A DNA stretch of 64,000 bases from contig OMZA01000004.1 of assembly GCA_900315425.1 (NCBI GenBank), positions 1 through 64,000 on the forward strand, in the 5' to 3' direction. The notes below the pieces were generated by a model, which did not search any database, had not been told where the DNA came from, and worked only from the letters and a program-made list of their open reading frames with translations. Numbering within the stretch: position 1 is the first letter of the stretch; each line of letters opens with the position of its first letter. The position numbers were made by a program, and so were the translations under genes. Shown here one piece after another: positions 53,626 through 62,192 of the stretch. The DNA is from an uncultured Eubacteriales bacterium (GTDB taxonomy: Bacteria > Bacillota > Clostridia > Lachnospirales > Lachnospiraceae).

Positions 53626-55089
53626 ATGGAAATATCACAATTAACCATGATAGAACTAAGAGACAAGTTAGTCTCTAAGAAAATATCAGTAAAGGAAGCA
53701 TTAGACAGTGTATTTAAAGAGATTAATAATAATGACGGTGTCTACAATACTTACGTAACAGTTGATAAAGAAAATGCTTACAAACAAGGGGAACTGGCTC
53801 AAAAGAAAATAGATGAAAATGATAAGGCACCTCTTTTAGGAGTGCCTGTTGCAATTAAGGATAATATATGCACCAAAGGACTTAAGACTACATGCTCATC
53901 CCATATTTTAGATAATTTTATTCCTACTTATGATGCAACAGTTGTTAAAAAACTAAAAGATGCAGGGGCAATAATCATTGGTAAAACAAATATGGATGAA
54001 TTTGCCATGGGTTCCACCACAGAGACATCATATTTTGGAGAAACTAAAAATCCAAGAAATATAGAGCATGTTCCGGGAGGGTCATCAGGTGGTTCTGCTG
54101 CAGCGGTTGCTGCAAATGAATGCTTTGCAGCCCTGGGTTCTGATACAGGTGGTTCTATAAGACAGCCTGCATCCTATTGTGGCGTGGTAGGAATCAAACC
54201 AACTTATTCATCGGTATCAAGATACGGATTGATTGCCTATGGTTCATCCTTAGACCAGATAGGACCTGTTACTAAGGATGTAAGAGATGCAGCTAATTTA
54301 TTACATGTTATATCAGGTTTTGATGAAAAAGATGCTACCAGTAGCAAAGATATAGATAGAAATTATACAGAAGGACTTGTAGAAAATGTTAAGGATCTTA
54401 CTATAGGAATTCCGGAAGAATATTTTACTAAAGGACTTAATTCCAAAGTAAAAGAAGCTGTTTTAGATGCTTCCGGGGTTTTGGAAAAAATGGGAGCAAA
54501 AGTGGAGACATTTAAGCTTAATCTTGTGGATTATGCAATTCCGGCTTATTATACCATTGCCTCGGCAGAAGCCAGCTCTAATCTGGAGAGATTCGATGGT
54601 ATAAAATACGGATATAGAACAGATAAATATACAGACCTTCACAACCTATATAAAAAATCCAGATCCCAGGGATTTGGAGCAGAAGTTAAACGAAGAATCA
54701 TGTTAGGATCCTTTGTGTTAAGTTCAGGATATTATGATGCCTATTATTTAAAAGCCTTAAAAGTTAAAGCACTTATAAAAGAGGAATTTGATAAGGCCTT
54801 CGAAAAATATGACATTATTTTAGGACCAGTGGCACCAACTACAGCGCCAAAGTTAGGAGCTAGTTTGTCGGATCCGTTAAAAATGTATTTAAGTGATGTT
54901 TATACGGTATCTGCTAATCTGGCAGGTATTCCGGGAATAAGTATTCCATGTGGTGTTGATAATAATAATCTTCCTATTGGACTTCAGCTAATGGGTAAAC
55001 CATTTATGGAAAAGAATCTTATCAGGGCAGCTTATACCTACGAAAAAAATGGTTTTAGCTATAAAGATATCCAGAAGGGAGGTATGTAA
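53626..55089 (+). CDS. gatA: Asp-tRNA(Asn)/Glu-tRNA(Gln) amidotransferase subunit A
   Basis: Amidase subunit releasing ammonia from glutamine. Ser-cisSer-Lys triad: Lys in GVPVAIKDNI (near 79), and GGSSGGSAAAVAA...GSDTGGSIRQPASYCGVVG (the cis-Ser and nucleophile Ser near 154 and 178). 487 aa, full length. The gatB ribosome site GGAGG overlaps its last codons. Confidence 0.97.
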   Translation: MEISQLTMIELRDKLVSKKISVKEALDSVFKEINNNDGVYNTYVTVDKENAYKQGELAQKKIDENDKAPLLGVPVAIKDNICTKGLKTTCSSHILDNFIPTYDATVVKKLKDAGAIIIGKTNMDEFAMGSTTETSYFGETKNPRNIEHVPGGSSGGSAAAVAANECFAALGSDTGGSIRQPASYCGVVGIKPTYSSVSRYGLIAYGSSLDQIGPVTKDVRDAANLLHVISGFDEKDATSSKDIDRNYTEGLVENVKDLTIGIPEEYFTKGLNSKVKEAVLDASGVLEKMGAKVETFKLNLVDYAIPAYYTIASAEASSNLERFDGIKYGYRTDKYTDLHNLYKKSRSQGFGAEVKRRIMLGSFVLSSGYYDAYYLKALKVKALIKEEFDKAFEKYDIILGPVAPTTAPKLGASLSDPLKMYLSDVYTVSANLAGIPGISIPCGVDNNNLPIGLQLMGKPFMEKNLIRAAYTYEKNGFSYKDIQKGGM

Positions 55090-55091
55090 TA

Positions 55092-56531
55092 ATGTCAACA
55101 GGATTTGAAACAGTAATAGGTCTTGAAGTTCATGTGGAATTAGCAACAAAGACGAAGATATTCTGTGGATGTTCCACAGCCTTTGGTGGGGCACCTAACA
55201 CTCAGGTATGTCCGGTGTGTTCAGGAATGCCAGGTTCCCTTCCGGTGCTTAATAAACAGGTATTAAAATATGCCATGGCAGTAGGCATTGCTACCAACTG
55301 TGATATTACGAGATATTCAAAATTTGATAGAAAAAATTATTTTTATCCGGATAATCCCCAGAATTACCAGATATCTCAGCTATATGCTCCTATTTGTAGA
55401 AATGGTCACGTAGATATCTTAGATGAAAACGGTAACGAGAAAAGCGTAGGTATCCATGAGATTCATATGGAAGAGGATGCAGGCAAATTAATTCACGATG
55501 AGTCTGATGGAGTTACATACGTAGATTACAACAGATCAGGAGTTCCCCTTATTGAAATCGTATCAGAGCCGGATATGAGAAGTGCCACAGAGGTTATAAA
55601 TTATCTGGAAAAACTAAGACAGACTATTCAATATTTAGGGGCTTCGGATTGCAAGTTAAATGAAGGTTCTATGAGAGCTGATGTAAATGTGTCTGTGAGA
55701 CCTTATGGAAGTGAAGAATTTGGAACCAGAACGGAAATGAAGAATCTCAACTCTTTTAAGGCTATTACCAGAGCCATAGAAAATGAAGTAGATAGGCAAA
55801 TAGATTTGATAGAGTCAGGAGAAAAAGTTATCCAGGAAACCAGAAGATGGGATGATATAAAAGGTTATTCATATCCAATGCGTTCTAAGGAAGATGCCAT
55901 GGATTACAGATATTTCCCTGAACCTGATTTAGGTCCTATATCAGTTAAAGAAGATTGGATTACAGAAATAAAGAATAATCAACCGGAATTAGCTCAAGAG
56001 AAAAGAGAAAGATATATTAAGGAATATAGTCTTCCGGAATATGATGCGACACAACTTACATCTGAAAAGAGCCTGGCGGATTTATTTGAAAAAATTCTTG
56101 AAACAGGGGCTAATCCTAAAAAGGTAAGTAATTATCTTATGGGAGAAACCATGAGACTTCTCAAGGAGCAAGAAAAGGAAGTTGATGATATTAACTTTTC
56201 TCCAAAACATTTGGGAACACTTATAAAACTTCAGGAGGAAGGTAAAATCAACTCCAACATGGCAAAGGAGATATTTGAACACATTTTCAATGAAGATATA
56301 GACCCTGAAGTGTATGTAAAAGAACACGGTCTGCAAATGGAAAGTAATGAAGATGAGTTAAAAGATATTATCAAAAAGGTAATAGATGATAATCCAAAAT
56401 CTGTAGAAGACTACAATAACGGTAAGGAAAAAGCCATAGGTTTTCTGGTAGGTCAGACCATGAAGTTAACTAAAGGAAAAGCCAATCCGGGTATGGTGAA
56501 CAAACTTTTAAAAGAAATGCTAAGCAATTGA
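55092..56531 (+). CDS. gatB: Asp-tRNA(Asn)/Glu-tRNA(Gln) amidotransferase subunit B
   Basis: Kinase/transamidase subunit that activates the mischarged aminoacyl-tRNA. VIGLEVHVELATKTKIFCGCSTAFGGAPNTQVCPVCSGMPGSLP contains the zinc Cys residues; YFYPDNPQNYQISQ and KLNEGSMRADVNVS are conserved; the C-terminal YqeY-like helical tail (about 330-479) binds tRNA. 479 aa. Starts 2 bp after the gatA stop. Confidence 0.97.
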   Translation: MSTGFETVIGLEVHVELATKTKIFCGCSTAFGGAPNTQVCPVCSGMPGSLPVLNKQVLKYAMAVGIATNCDITRYSKFDRKNYFYPDNPQNYQISQLYAPICRNGHVDILDENGNEKSVGIHEIHMEEDAGKLIHDESDGVTYVDYNRSGVPLIEIVSEPDMRSATEVINYLEKLRQTIQYLGASDCKLNEGSMRADVNVSVRPYGSEEFGTRTEMKNLNSFKAITRAIENEVDRQIDLIESGEKVIQETRRWDDIKGYSYPMRSKEDAMDYRYFPEPDLGPISVKEDWITEIKNNQPELAQEKRERYIKEYSLPEYDATQLTSEKSLADLFEKILETGANPKKVSNYLMGETMRLLKEQEKEVDDINFSPKHLGTLIKLQEEGKINSNMAKEIFEHIFNEDIDPEVYVKEHGLQMESNEDELKDIIKKVIDDNPKSVEDYNNGKEKAIGFLVGQTMKLTKGKANPGMVNKLLKEMLSN

Positions 56532-56556
56532 AATTAATTAAAAGATATACTATAAT
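56528..56556 (+). promoter_or_regulatory. Promoter of purF-purB
   Basis: TTGAAA (56528-56533, overlapping the gatB stop), 17-bp spacer, TATAAT (56551-56556), 34 bp before the purF start. No PurR box or riboswitch is visible in the short leader. Confidence 0.7.
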
Positions 56557-56589
56557 CTAGTTTGTCATTTTTGACGGAAGAAGGATAAC

Positions 56590-58029
56590 ATGAAAAATCT
56601 AAAAACTAATGAATGCGAAGATGATACTTTACATGAAGAGTGTGGAGTATTTGGTGTCTACGATTTTGATGGGGCAGACGTTGCCTCAACCATTTATTAT
56701 GGATTATTTGCCCTACAACATAGAGGACAGGAAAGCTGTGGAATTGCAGTAAGTGATACCAATGGACCAAGAACGGTCAATGTTCATAAGGATATGGGGC
56801 TGGTAAATGAAGTATTTTCTAAAGAAGAATTGGAGAAACTTCATGGAAATATTGGTGTGGGACATGTCAGATACTCAACTGCCGGAAGCAGTACCAGAGA
56901 AAATGCCCAGCCGCTTGTTATCAACTACGTGAAAGGTATTTTAGGAGTTGCTCATAATGGTAACCTTATAAATGCTTTGGAACTTAAGAATGAACTTGCA
57001 TATACAGGAGCTATTTTCCAAACTACCATTGATTCGGAAGTTATAGCCTATCTGATAGCAAGAGAAAGAATAAAGACTCATTCTGTGGAAGAAGCTGTTA
57101 AGGCAACAGCAGCCAAGATAAAAGGTGCTTATGCACTGGTAGTAATGAGTCCTAGAAAATTAATTGGAGCAAGAGATCCCTTTGGATTCAAGCCTTTATG
57201 CATCGGAAAAAGAGATAACACTTATATTTTAGCTTCAGAGACATGTGCTTTGGATACGGTAGGAGCAGAATTTGTCAGAGATGTTAAACCGGGAGAAGTT
57301 GTAACTATAACAGATGGAAAAATAATTTCTGATGAGTCTATGTGCCTTCCAAAGGAAAAGGAAGCCAGATGCGTATTTGAGTATATTTATTTTGCAAGGC
57401 CGGATAGTGTGATTGATGGAGTGAGTGTTTATCATTCCAGAATTATGGCAGGAAAATTCTTAGCTATGGATAGTCCGGTGGAAGCAGATATAGTTGTAGG
57501 TGTTCCTGAATCAGGTAATGCCGCAGCGTTGGGTTATTCTCTTCAATCGGGAATTCCTTACGGAACTGCTTTTGTGAAAAATGGATATGTAGGCAGAACC
57601 TTTATAAAGCCTGGACAAAGCAGCAGAGAATCCAGTGTACAGGTAAAATTAAATGTACTTACTGAGGCAGTTAAGGGAAAACGTGTTATAATGATAGATG
57701 ATTCTATTGTTAGAGGCACTACTTCAGATAGAATAGTAAGTATGCTAAAGGAAGCGGGAGCAACAGAAGTTCACGTTAGAATAAGTTCTCCACCATTTCT
57801 TTATGAATGTTTCTTCGGAACAGATATTCCGTCAAGGGAGCAGTTAATAGCATATAACAGGTCTATAGAAGATATTAGAAAGATTATAGGTGCAGACAGT
57901 CTGGGATACCTGACCATTGAAAGAGTTAAAGAAATGGCTCAGGGACTTGGCGTTTGTACTGGATGCTTTAATGGTGAATATCCATTGGAGCCACCAAAGG
58001 AGAATATCCGAGGTGAATATATAAAATAA
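56590..58029 (+). CDS. purF: Amidophosphoribosyltransferase
   Basis: First committed step of purine synthesis, PRPP plus glutamine to phosphoribosylamine. A 17-residue propeptide precedes catalytic Cys18 (HEECGVFGVYD), which becomes N-terminal after processing. Glutaminase domain about 18-250, PRTase domain with the PRPP loop VIMIDDSIVRGTTSD. Four Cys positioned as the iron-sulfur ligands of the B. subtilis enzyme (RCVFEY, YECFFG, CTGCFNG) indicate an oxygen-sensitive Fe-S type. 479 aa. Confidence 0.96.
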   Translation: MKNLKTNECEDDTLHEECGVFGVYDFDGADVASTIYYGLFALQHRGQESCGIAVSDTNGPRTVNVHKDMGLVNEVFSKEELEKLHGNIGVGHVRYSTAGSSTRENAQPLVINYVKGILGVAHNGNLINALELKNELAYTGAIFQTTIDSEVIAYLIARERIKTHSVEEAVKATAAKIKGAYALVVMSPRKLIGARDPFGFKPLCIGKRDNTYILASETCALDTVGAEFVRDVKPGEVVTITDGKIISDESMCLPKEKEARCVFEYIYFARPDSVIDGVSVYHSRIMAGKFLAMDSPVEADIVVGVPESGNAAALGYSLQSGIPYGTAFVKNGYVGRTFIKPGQSSRESSVQVKLNVLTEAVKGKRVIMIDDSIVRGTTSDRIVSMLKEAGATEVHVRISSPPFLYECFFGTDIPSREQLIAYNRSIEDIRKIIGADSLGYLTIERVKEMAQGLGVCTGCFNGEYPLEPPKENIRGEYIK

Positions 58030-58056
58030 GTAAAATGTATATTTTAGGAGGAAACC

Positions 58057-59487
58057 ATGACAGACATTTATCAGAGCCCTTTATCAGAAAGATATGCCAG
58101 CAAAGAGATGCAGTATATTTTCTCACCTGACATGAAGTTCAGAACCTGGAGAAGATTATGGATTGCATTAGCTGAGACTGAGAAGGAGTTAGGTCTTAAC
58201 ATCACAGATGAACAGATTGCAGAACTTAAAGAACATAAGGATGACATCAATTATGACGTGGCAAAACAAAGAGAAAAAGAAGTAAGACACGACGTTATGT
58301 CCCATGTTTATGCATATGGTGTTCAGTGTCCAAAGGCAAAAGGTATTATCCATCTTGGAGCAACTTCTTGTTACGTTGGTGACAATACAGACATCATCGT
58401 TATGACAGAAGCCCTTAAATTAGTTAAGAAAAAATTGGTAAATGTTTTAGCTGAACTTGCAAAATTTGCAGATGCTCAAAAAGCACAGCCAACATTGGCA
58501 TTTACACATTTCCAGCCAGCACAGCCAACAACTGTTGGAAAGAGAGCTACTCTCTGGATGAACGAATTAGTTGTTGACCTTGAAGATCTTGATTATGTTA
58601 TTGGAAGCATGAAGCTTTTAGGCTCAAAGGGAACAACAGGAACACAGGCAAGTTTCCTGGAGCTTTTTGAAGGCGACCATGACAAGGTTAAAAAAGTAGA
58701 TACAATGATAGCTGAGAAAATGGGATTTGACAAAGTTCAGCCAGTATCAGGTCAGACATATACAAGAAAAGTTGATACTAGAGTTCTTAATGTACTTGCA
58801 GGAATTGCAGCAAGTGCTCATAAATTCTCAAATGATATCAGACTTTTACAGCATTTAAAAGAAATTGAAGAACCATTTGAAAAGAATCAGATTGGATCTT
58901 CAGCAATGGCATACAAGAGAAATCCTATGAGAAGCGAAAGAATCGCATCTCTTGCTAATTACGTAATTGTAGATGCTCTTAATCCGGCTATTACATCATC
59001 AACACAGTGGTTTGAGAGAACACTTGATGACTCAGCTAACAAGAGAATCAGTGTGCCAGAAGCATTCCTGGCTATTGACGGTATATTAAGTCTTTATCTT
59101 AATATTGTTGATGGACTTGTGGTATATCCTAAGGTTATTGAAAAACGCCTTATGTCAGAACTTCCATTTATGGCAACAGAAAATATCATGATGGATGCTG
59201 TTAAAGCAGGTGGAGACAGACAGGAACTTCATGAGGCAATAAGAGAGCTTTCAATGTTAGCAGGCAAAAATGTTAAGGAAAATGGTTTAGATAACAACCT
59301 TCTTGAACTTATAGCTGCTGATGAGAGATTTAATTTAACTCTTGAGGATCTTAAAAAGACAATGGATCCAACAAAATATACAGGTCGTTCAAAAGAACAG
59401 GTAGAGGAATTCTTAGCAGAAGTAATAAAACCAATACTTGATGCAAATAAAGAAGACCTTGGGCTTACAGCTGAAATAAATGTATAA
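58057..59487 (+). CDS. purB: Adenylosuccinate lyase
   Basis: Fumarase-superfamily enzyme acting twice in purine synthesis (SAICAR and adenylosuccinate cleavage). 476 aa, with IIHLGATSCYVGDNTD, THFQPAQPTTVGKRA (catalytic His), the signature SSAMAYKRNPMRSE with the mobile-loop Ser, and a C-terminal domain. AGGAGG before the ATG, 27 bp after purF. Confidence 0.96.
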   Translation: MTDIYQSPLSERYASKEMQYIFSPDMKFRTWRRLWIALAETEKELGLNITDEQIAELKEHKDDINYDVAKQREKEVRHDVMSHVYAYGVQCPKAKGIIHLGATSCYVGDNTDIIVMTEALKLVKKKLVNVLAELAKFADAQKAQPTLAFTHFQPAQPTTVGKRATLWMNELVVDLEDLDYVIGSMKLLGSKGTTGTQASFLELFEGDHDKVKKVDTMIAEKMGFDKVQPVSGQTYTRKVDTRVLNVLAGIAASAHKFSNDIRLLQHLKEIEEPFEKNQIGSSAMAYKRNPMRSERIASLANYVIVDALNPAITSSTQWFERTLDDSANKRISVPEAFLAIDGILSLYLNIVDGLVVYPKVIEKRLMSELPFMATENIMMDAVKAGGDRQELHEAIRELSMLAGKNVKENGLDNNLLELIAADERFNLTLEDLKKTMDPTKYTGRSKEQVEEFLAEVIKPILDANKEDLGLTAEINV

Positions 59488-59493
59488 AAATAT

Positions 59494-59533
59494 AATAGCT
59501 GTTGTATCATCAAGCGGTACAACAGCTATTTTT
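59494..59533. terminator. Bidirectional terminator between purB and the LysR gene
   Basis: AATAGCTGTTGTA (59494-59506) pairs with TACAACAGCTATT (59518-59530), then TTTG; A/T-rich flank on the other side serves the minus strand. Confidence 0.85.
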
Positions 59534-59535
59534 GT

Positions 59536-60414
59536 TTAATTAATATCAAACTCTTTTTTTATTTCTGATAAAAATATTTCCGAAGTCATAGATGGAAATT
59601 GGAATTTTTTCCAAACAAAAAACAATGTAAGAGGAATCTCAGGTTTTAGTGGTATATATTTTAGAGAGTCATTATGCAAGAGACCATCAATTGCCAAAGC
59701 ATTTCCAAAACCGGATTCTACCAGGAGAGACGCATTAAAGATAAAATTGTATGATCCTGCAATATTAAGGTCTTCACTGTTTAAACCACCCCATCCATCG
59801 TAAAGGGATACATAGGCTTTCTGTCTTGTAGAATAAAGGATTGGAATATTTTTTAGTATCTCAGGTGTTATATATTCATAGTTGGCATATTCACTGTCTG
59901 CTCTGGTTATAAGACCTATGTGGTCATCAGATGATATTTCAATATAGTCATATCTGTCTTTGTTAAAAGGTTCAAATAGAATACCAAAGTCTAAAAGACC
60001 TTTATCAATCTTGTCACTTAAAACGTCCGAAGTACCACTTTGAACATGGAATTGTATATGAGGGTATATTTTGTTGATTCGTGCTATAACCTTGGAAATC
60101 CTATACATGGCTGAAGTTTCCACAGCACCTATAAATACATTTCCTACAACATCATCGTCCCCTTCAAGAAATTCCATTTCCGTTCTATTTACTAAAGATG
60201 TGATTTCTTCAGCTCTTTTCCTTAGACGCATACCATCGTCGGTAAGAATCATTTTTCTTCCGGTTCGTATGAATAAAGATGTATTTAATTCATCTTCTAA
60301 ATCACTTATCTGCCTTGATAAGGCTGATTGAGATACGTGAAGAACACTGGCTGCGTTAGTCATGTTTTGTTCTCTGGCTATGGCCAGAAAGTATTTTAAT
60401 GTTCTAAATTCCAT
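59536..60414 (-). CDS. LysR-family transcriptional regulator
   Basis: 292 aa. N-terminal winged helix (MEFRTLKYFLAIAREQNMTNAASVLHVSQSALSRQISDLEDEL), linker helix, then a periplasmic-binding-protein-like effector domain (about 90-292). AGGGAG before the ATG. It is divergent from the small gene at 60603, which is the obvious candidate target together with degV beyond it. Effector unknown. Confidence 0.93.
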   Translation of the reverse strand: MEFRTLKYFLAIAREQNMTNAASVLHVSQSALSRQISDLEDELNTSLFIRTGRKMILTDDGMRLRKRAEEITSLVNRTEMEFLEGDDDVVGNVFIGAVETSAMYRISKVIARINKIYPHIQFHVQSGTSDVLSDKIDKGLLDFGILFEPFNKDRYDYIEISSDDHIGLITRADSEYANYEYITPEILKNIPILYSTRQKAYVSLYDGWGGLNSEDLNIAGSYNFIFNASLLVESGFGNALAIDGLLHNDSLKYIPLKPEIPLTLFFVWKKFQFPSMTSEIFLSEIKKEFDIN

Positions 60415-60517
60415 AAAAAATCTCCCTAAGCATATTAATTACTTATTATGTAAACATAACATAATATAAATATAAAAACAATTAGAAAAATACATAAATG
60501 AATATGAATAATTAGTA

Positions 60518-60547
60518 TTGTACATAAAAAATGCAATTCTATATAAT
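60518..60547 (+). promoter_or_regulatory. Putative promoter of the small gene at 60603
   Basis: TTGTAC (60518-60523), 18-bp spacer, TATAAT (60542-60547), in the 188-bp AT-rich divergent spacer with the LysR gene. Confidence 0.5.
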
Positions 60548-60602
60548 TGTTATATAAAAATACAAGGACTAATCATAATGAACATCATTTAGGAGGCAAA
60601 GA

Positions 60603-60833
60603 ATGGGAAACTATGAGATTAGCGAATGTGTGAGGGAAAATCTAAGGGCAGCCGGTTGTGATGAAGAAACAATCAAAAGGCTTGAAAAAGGTGAGGACTT
60701 AGAAATGCAACTTAAAATTCTTAGTAAGTACAGAAGAAATTTACTGGAAAACTTACATATAGAACAAAGCAAACTTGAATGTTTAGATTATCTAATTCAC
60801 GAAATGCGCGCTAAAACCAAAGAAAAAAGTTAA
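60603..60833 (+). CDS. Small soluble protein of unknown function
   Basis: 76 aa, not recognised. Three predicted helices: residues about 4-30 (EISECVRENLRAAGCDEETIKRLEKGE), 33-50 and 52-72, all charged, no membrane segment or signal. The last two could form a helical hairpin. The pattern with two spaced Cys (9 and 19) and a third near 60 is not a clear metal site. AGGAGG 7 nt before the ATG supports translation. Divergent from a LysR gene, so possibly its target. Confidence 0.7.
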   Translation: MGNYEISECVRENLRAAGCDEETIKRLEKGEDLEMQLKILSKYRRNLLENLHIEQSKLECLDYLIHEMRAKTKEKS

Positions 60834-60850
60834 TATCTGGCATAAAGGTG

Positions 60851-60894
60851 CTAGATTACTTGGTTTTAATAACTAGATTACATGGATTTGATTA
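60851..60894 (+). repeat. Two tandem imperfect 22-bp repeats upstream of degV
   Basis: Unit 1 60851-60872 and unit 2 60873-60894 both begin CTAGATTAC and match at 18 of 22 positions. The period of 22 bp is about two helical turns, as expected if two regulator molecules bind the same face. Confidence 0.6.
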
Positions 60895-60916
60895 AATTTT
60901 TTGTATATGTTAAATT
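60888..60916 (+). promoter_or_regulatory. Putative degV promoter
   Basis: TTGATT (60888-60893), 17-bp spacer, TAAATT (60911-60916). Both boxes are moderate and overlap the TTTGATTAA half-sites described nearby. Confidence 0.35.
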
Positions 60917-60929
60917 TGATTAATCAAAT
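60914..60929. promoter_or_regulatory. 16-bp perfect palindrome upstream of degV (FabT-like operator candidate)
   Basis: ATTTGATTAATCAAAT is a perfect palindrome overlapping the putative -10. A related half, ATTTGATTAAAT, stands at 60886-60897 over the -35. The TTTGA/TCAAA half-sites resemble operators of FabT-type fatty-acid regulators, although the spacing is one base longer than I recall. Confidence 0.5.
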
Positions 60930-60947
60930 ACGTGCGAAGGGAAAATA

Positions 60948-61817
60948 GTGAATATGAGTAAAGTAGGAGTAGTGACAGATAGTAACAGTGGAATAACTTC
61001 AGAAGTTGCACAGCAGATGGGAATATATTCGTTGCCTATGCCATTTACTATTGATGAGGAAGAATATTTAGAAGGTATTAATTTAACAATACCTGAATTT
61101 TTCCACAAACTAAAAGGGGATTATAACGTTGCCACATCTCAGCCATCTCCAATGGAGATAACAAAGTTGTGGGACAAAGCTTTACAGGATTTTGATGAAA
61201 TAGTATTCATTCCGATGTCTAGTGGATTAAGTGGAGAATGTCAGACCGCTACGATGTTAGCAGAGGATTATGAAGGTAAAGTCGTAGTTATTAACAACCA
61301 AAGAATTTCCGTAACACAGAAACAATCTGTGAGAGATGCTTTATATTTGGCACAACAGGGAAAATCAGCAAAAGATATTAAAAAAATTCTTGAGGATCAA
61401 AAGTTTGATTCCAGCATTTACATAACCATAGATGACCTATCTTATCTTAGAAAAGGTGGAAGACTAACACCAGCAGTAGCTATTCTTGGTAATATTTTAA
61501 AGATTAAGCCGGTATTGCAGATTCAGGGTGAGAAACTAGATGCCTTTGCGAAAGCAAGAACAGTTAAGGCTACTAAGACAATTATGATAGATGCGGTTAA
61601 AAGTGATTTGCAGGGAAGATTTAAAGATATCGCCGGGGATATGAAGTTGTGTATTGCTCATACAGATAATTATGACGCGGCTATGGAATTTAAAAAAGAA
61701 GTTGAAGCAGCAATACCTGGGTATATAATTGAAGATGTGGATGATTTATCATTATCAGTTTCATGTCATATAGGACCTGGGGCATTGGCGCTTGCATGTG
61801 TTAGAGTTGTAAAATAA
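60948..61817 (+). CDS. DegV family fatty-acid-binding protein
   Basis: 289 aa, two-domain DegV fold (FakB type), which holds a fatty acid for phosphorylation by FakA. VGVVTDSNSGITSE, the lipid-contact pattern TSQPSPMEI, PMSSGLSGECQTATM, YLRKGGRLTPAVAILGNILKIKPVLQI, and the terminal HIGPGALALACVRV are diagnostic. GTG 60948 is the likely start, with AAGGG 7 nt upstream; ATG 60954 would be far from it. No fakA in the window. A fatty-acid-type operator upstream fits this role. Confidence 0.92.
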   Translation: MNMSKVGVVTDSNSGITSEVAQQMGIYSLPMPFTIDEEEYLEGINLTIPEFFHKLKGDYNVATSQPSPMEITKLWDKALQDFDEIVFIPMSSGLSGECQTATMLAEDYEGKVVVINNQRISVTQKQSVRDALYLAQQGKSAKDIKKILEDQKFDSSIYITIDDLSYLRKGGRLTPAVAILGNILKIKPVLQIQGEKLDAFAKARTVKATKTIMIDAVKSDLQGRFKDIAGDMKLCIAHTDNYDAAMEFKKEVEAAIPGYIIEDVDDLSLSVSCHIGPGALALACVRVVK

Positions 61818-61829
61818 GAAGTATTTATA

Positions 61830-61869
61830 AAGGCTTTCGAAATCAATATGGTTTCGGAGGTCTTTTTTT
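61830..61869 (+). terminator. Terminator after degV
   Basis: 15-bp stem (61830-61844 with 61850-61864) with several G-U pairs, then a run of seven T bases. Confidence 0.85.
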
Positions 61870-61884
61870 CGTAAAATTTACGAA
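61868..61884. repeat. 17-bp palindrome
   Basis: TTCGTAAAATTTACGAA, symmetrical about its central A, directly after the degV terminator. Could be an operator for a transcript starting in the following gap; no family is recognised. Confidence 0.4.
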
Positions 61885-62192
61885 TTATAAGGGTCAAAAT
61901 CGAATATGTTGCCATTTAAGGTAAATATAATAAATAGTATAGTAATGACATAAGGGAAACACATGACAAAGAAAACATTTTAATGATTTTAGTTAGGGAA
62001 TGCTAAAAAAATGAAAGGAGATGGGCAGAGGAGAAGTACAGGGAGTTAATTAATTTAAGAAAATGAAAGAAAAACAGAAAAAGAACCACGAAAATGCAGC
62101 AACTCATGTTGCTGCATTTTTATGTTGTTAAACAATATATTTATAGTGTAAAATAAATAATAACAAATCTTATACTAAGGGAGGAGAAACGT
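61870..62192 (+). other. Gap of 323 bases without a convincing gene, with its own terminator
   Basis: AT-rich. TATAAT at 61926-61931 lacks a good -35. Only tiny reading frames occur: ATG 61963 (MTKKTF, AAGGG upstream), an overlapping MILVREC frame, and a 22-codon frame starting near 62063 (MKEKQKKNHENAATHVAAFL...) that runs through the terminator stem. A complete terminator at 62093-62121 has no annotated gene to end, so the gap may encode a short RNA. Confidence 0.4.
62093..62121 (+). terminator. Orphan terminator
   Basis: AATGCAGCAAC (62093-62103) pairs perfectly with GTTGCTGCATT (62108-62118), TCAT loop, then TTT. The nearest plus-strand gene upstream (degV) already has its own terminator 230 bp earlier. 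Confidence 0.8.
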
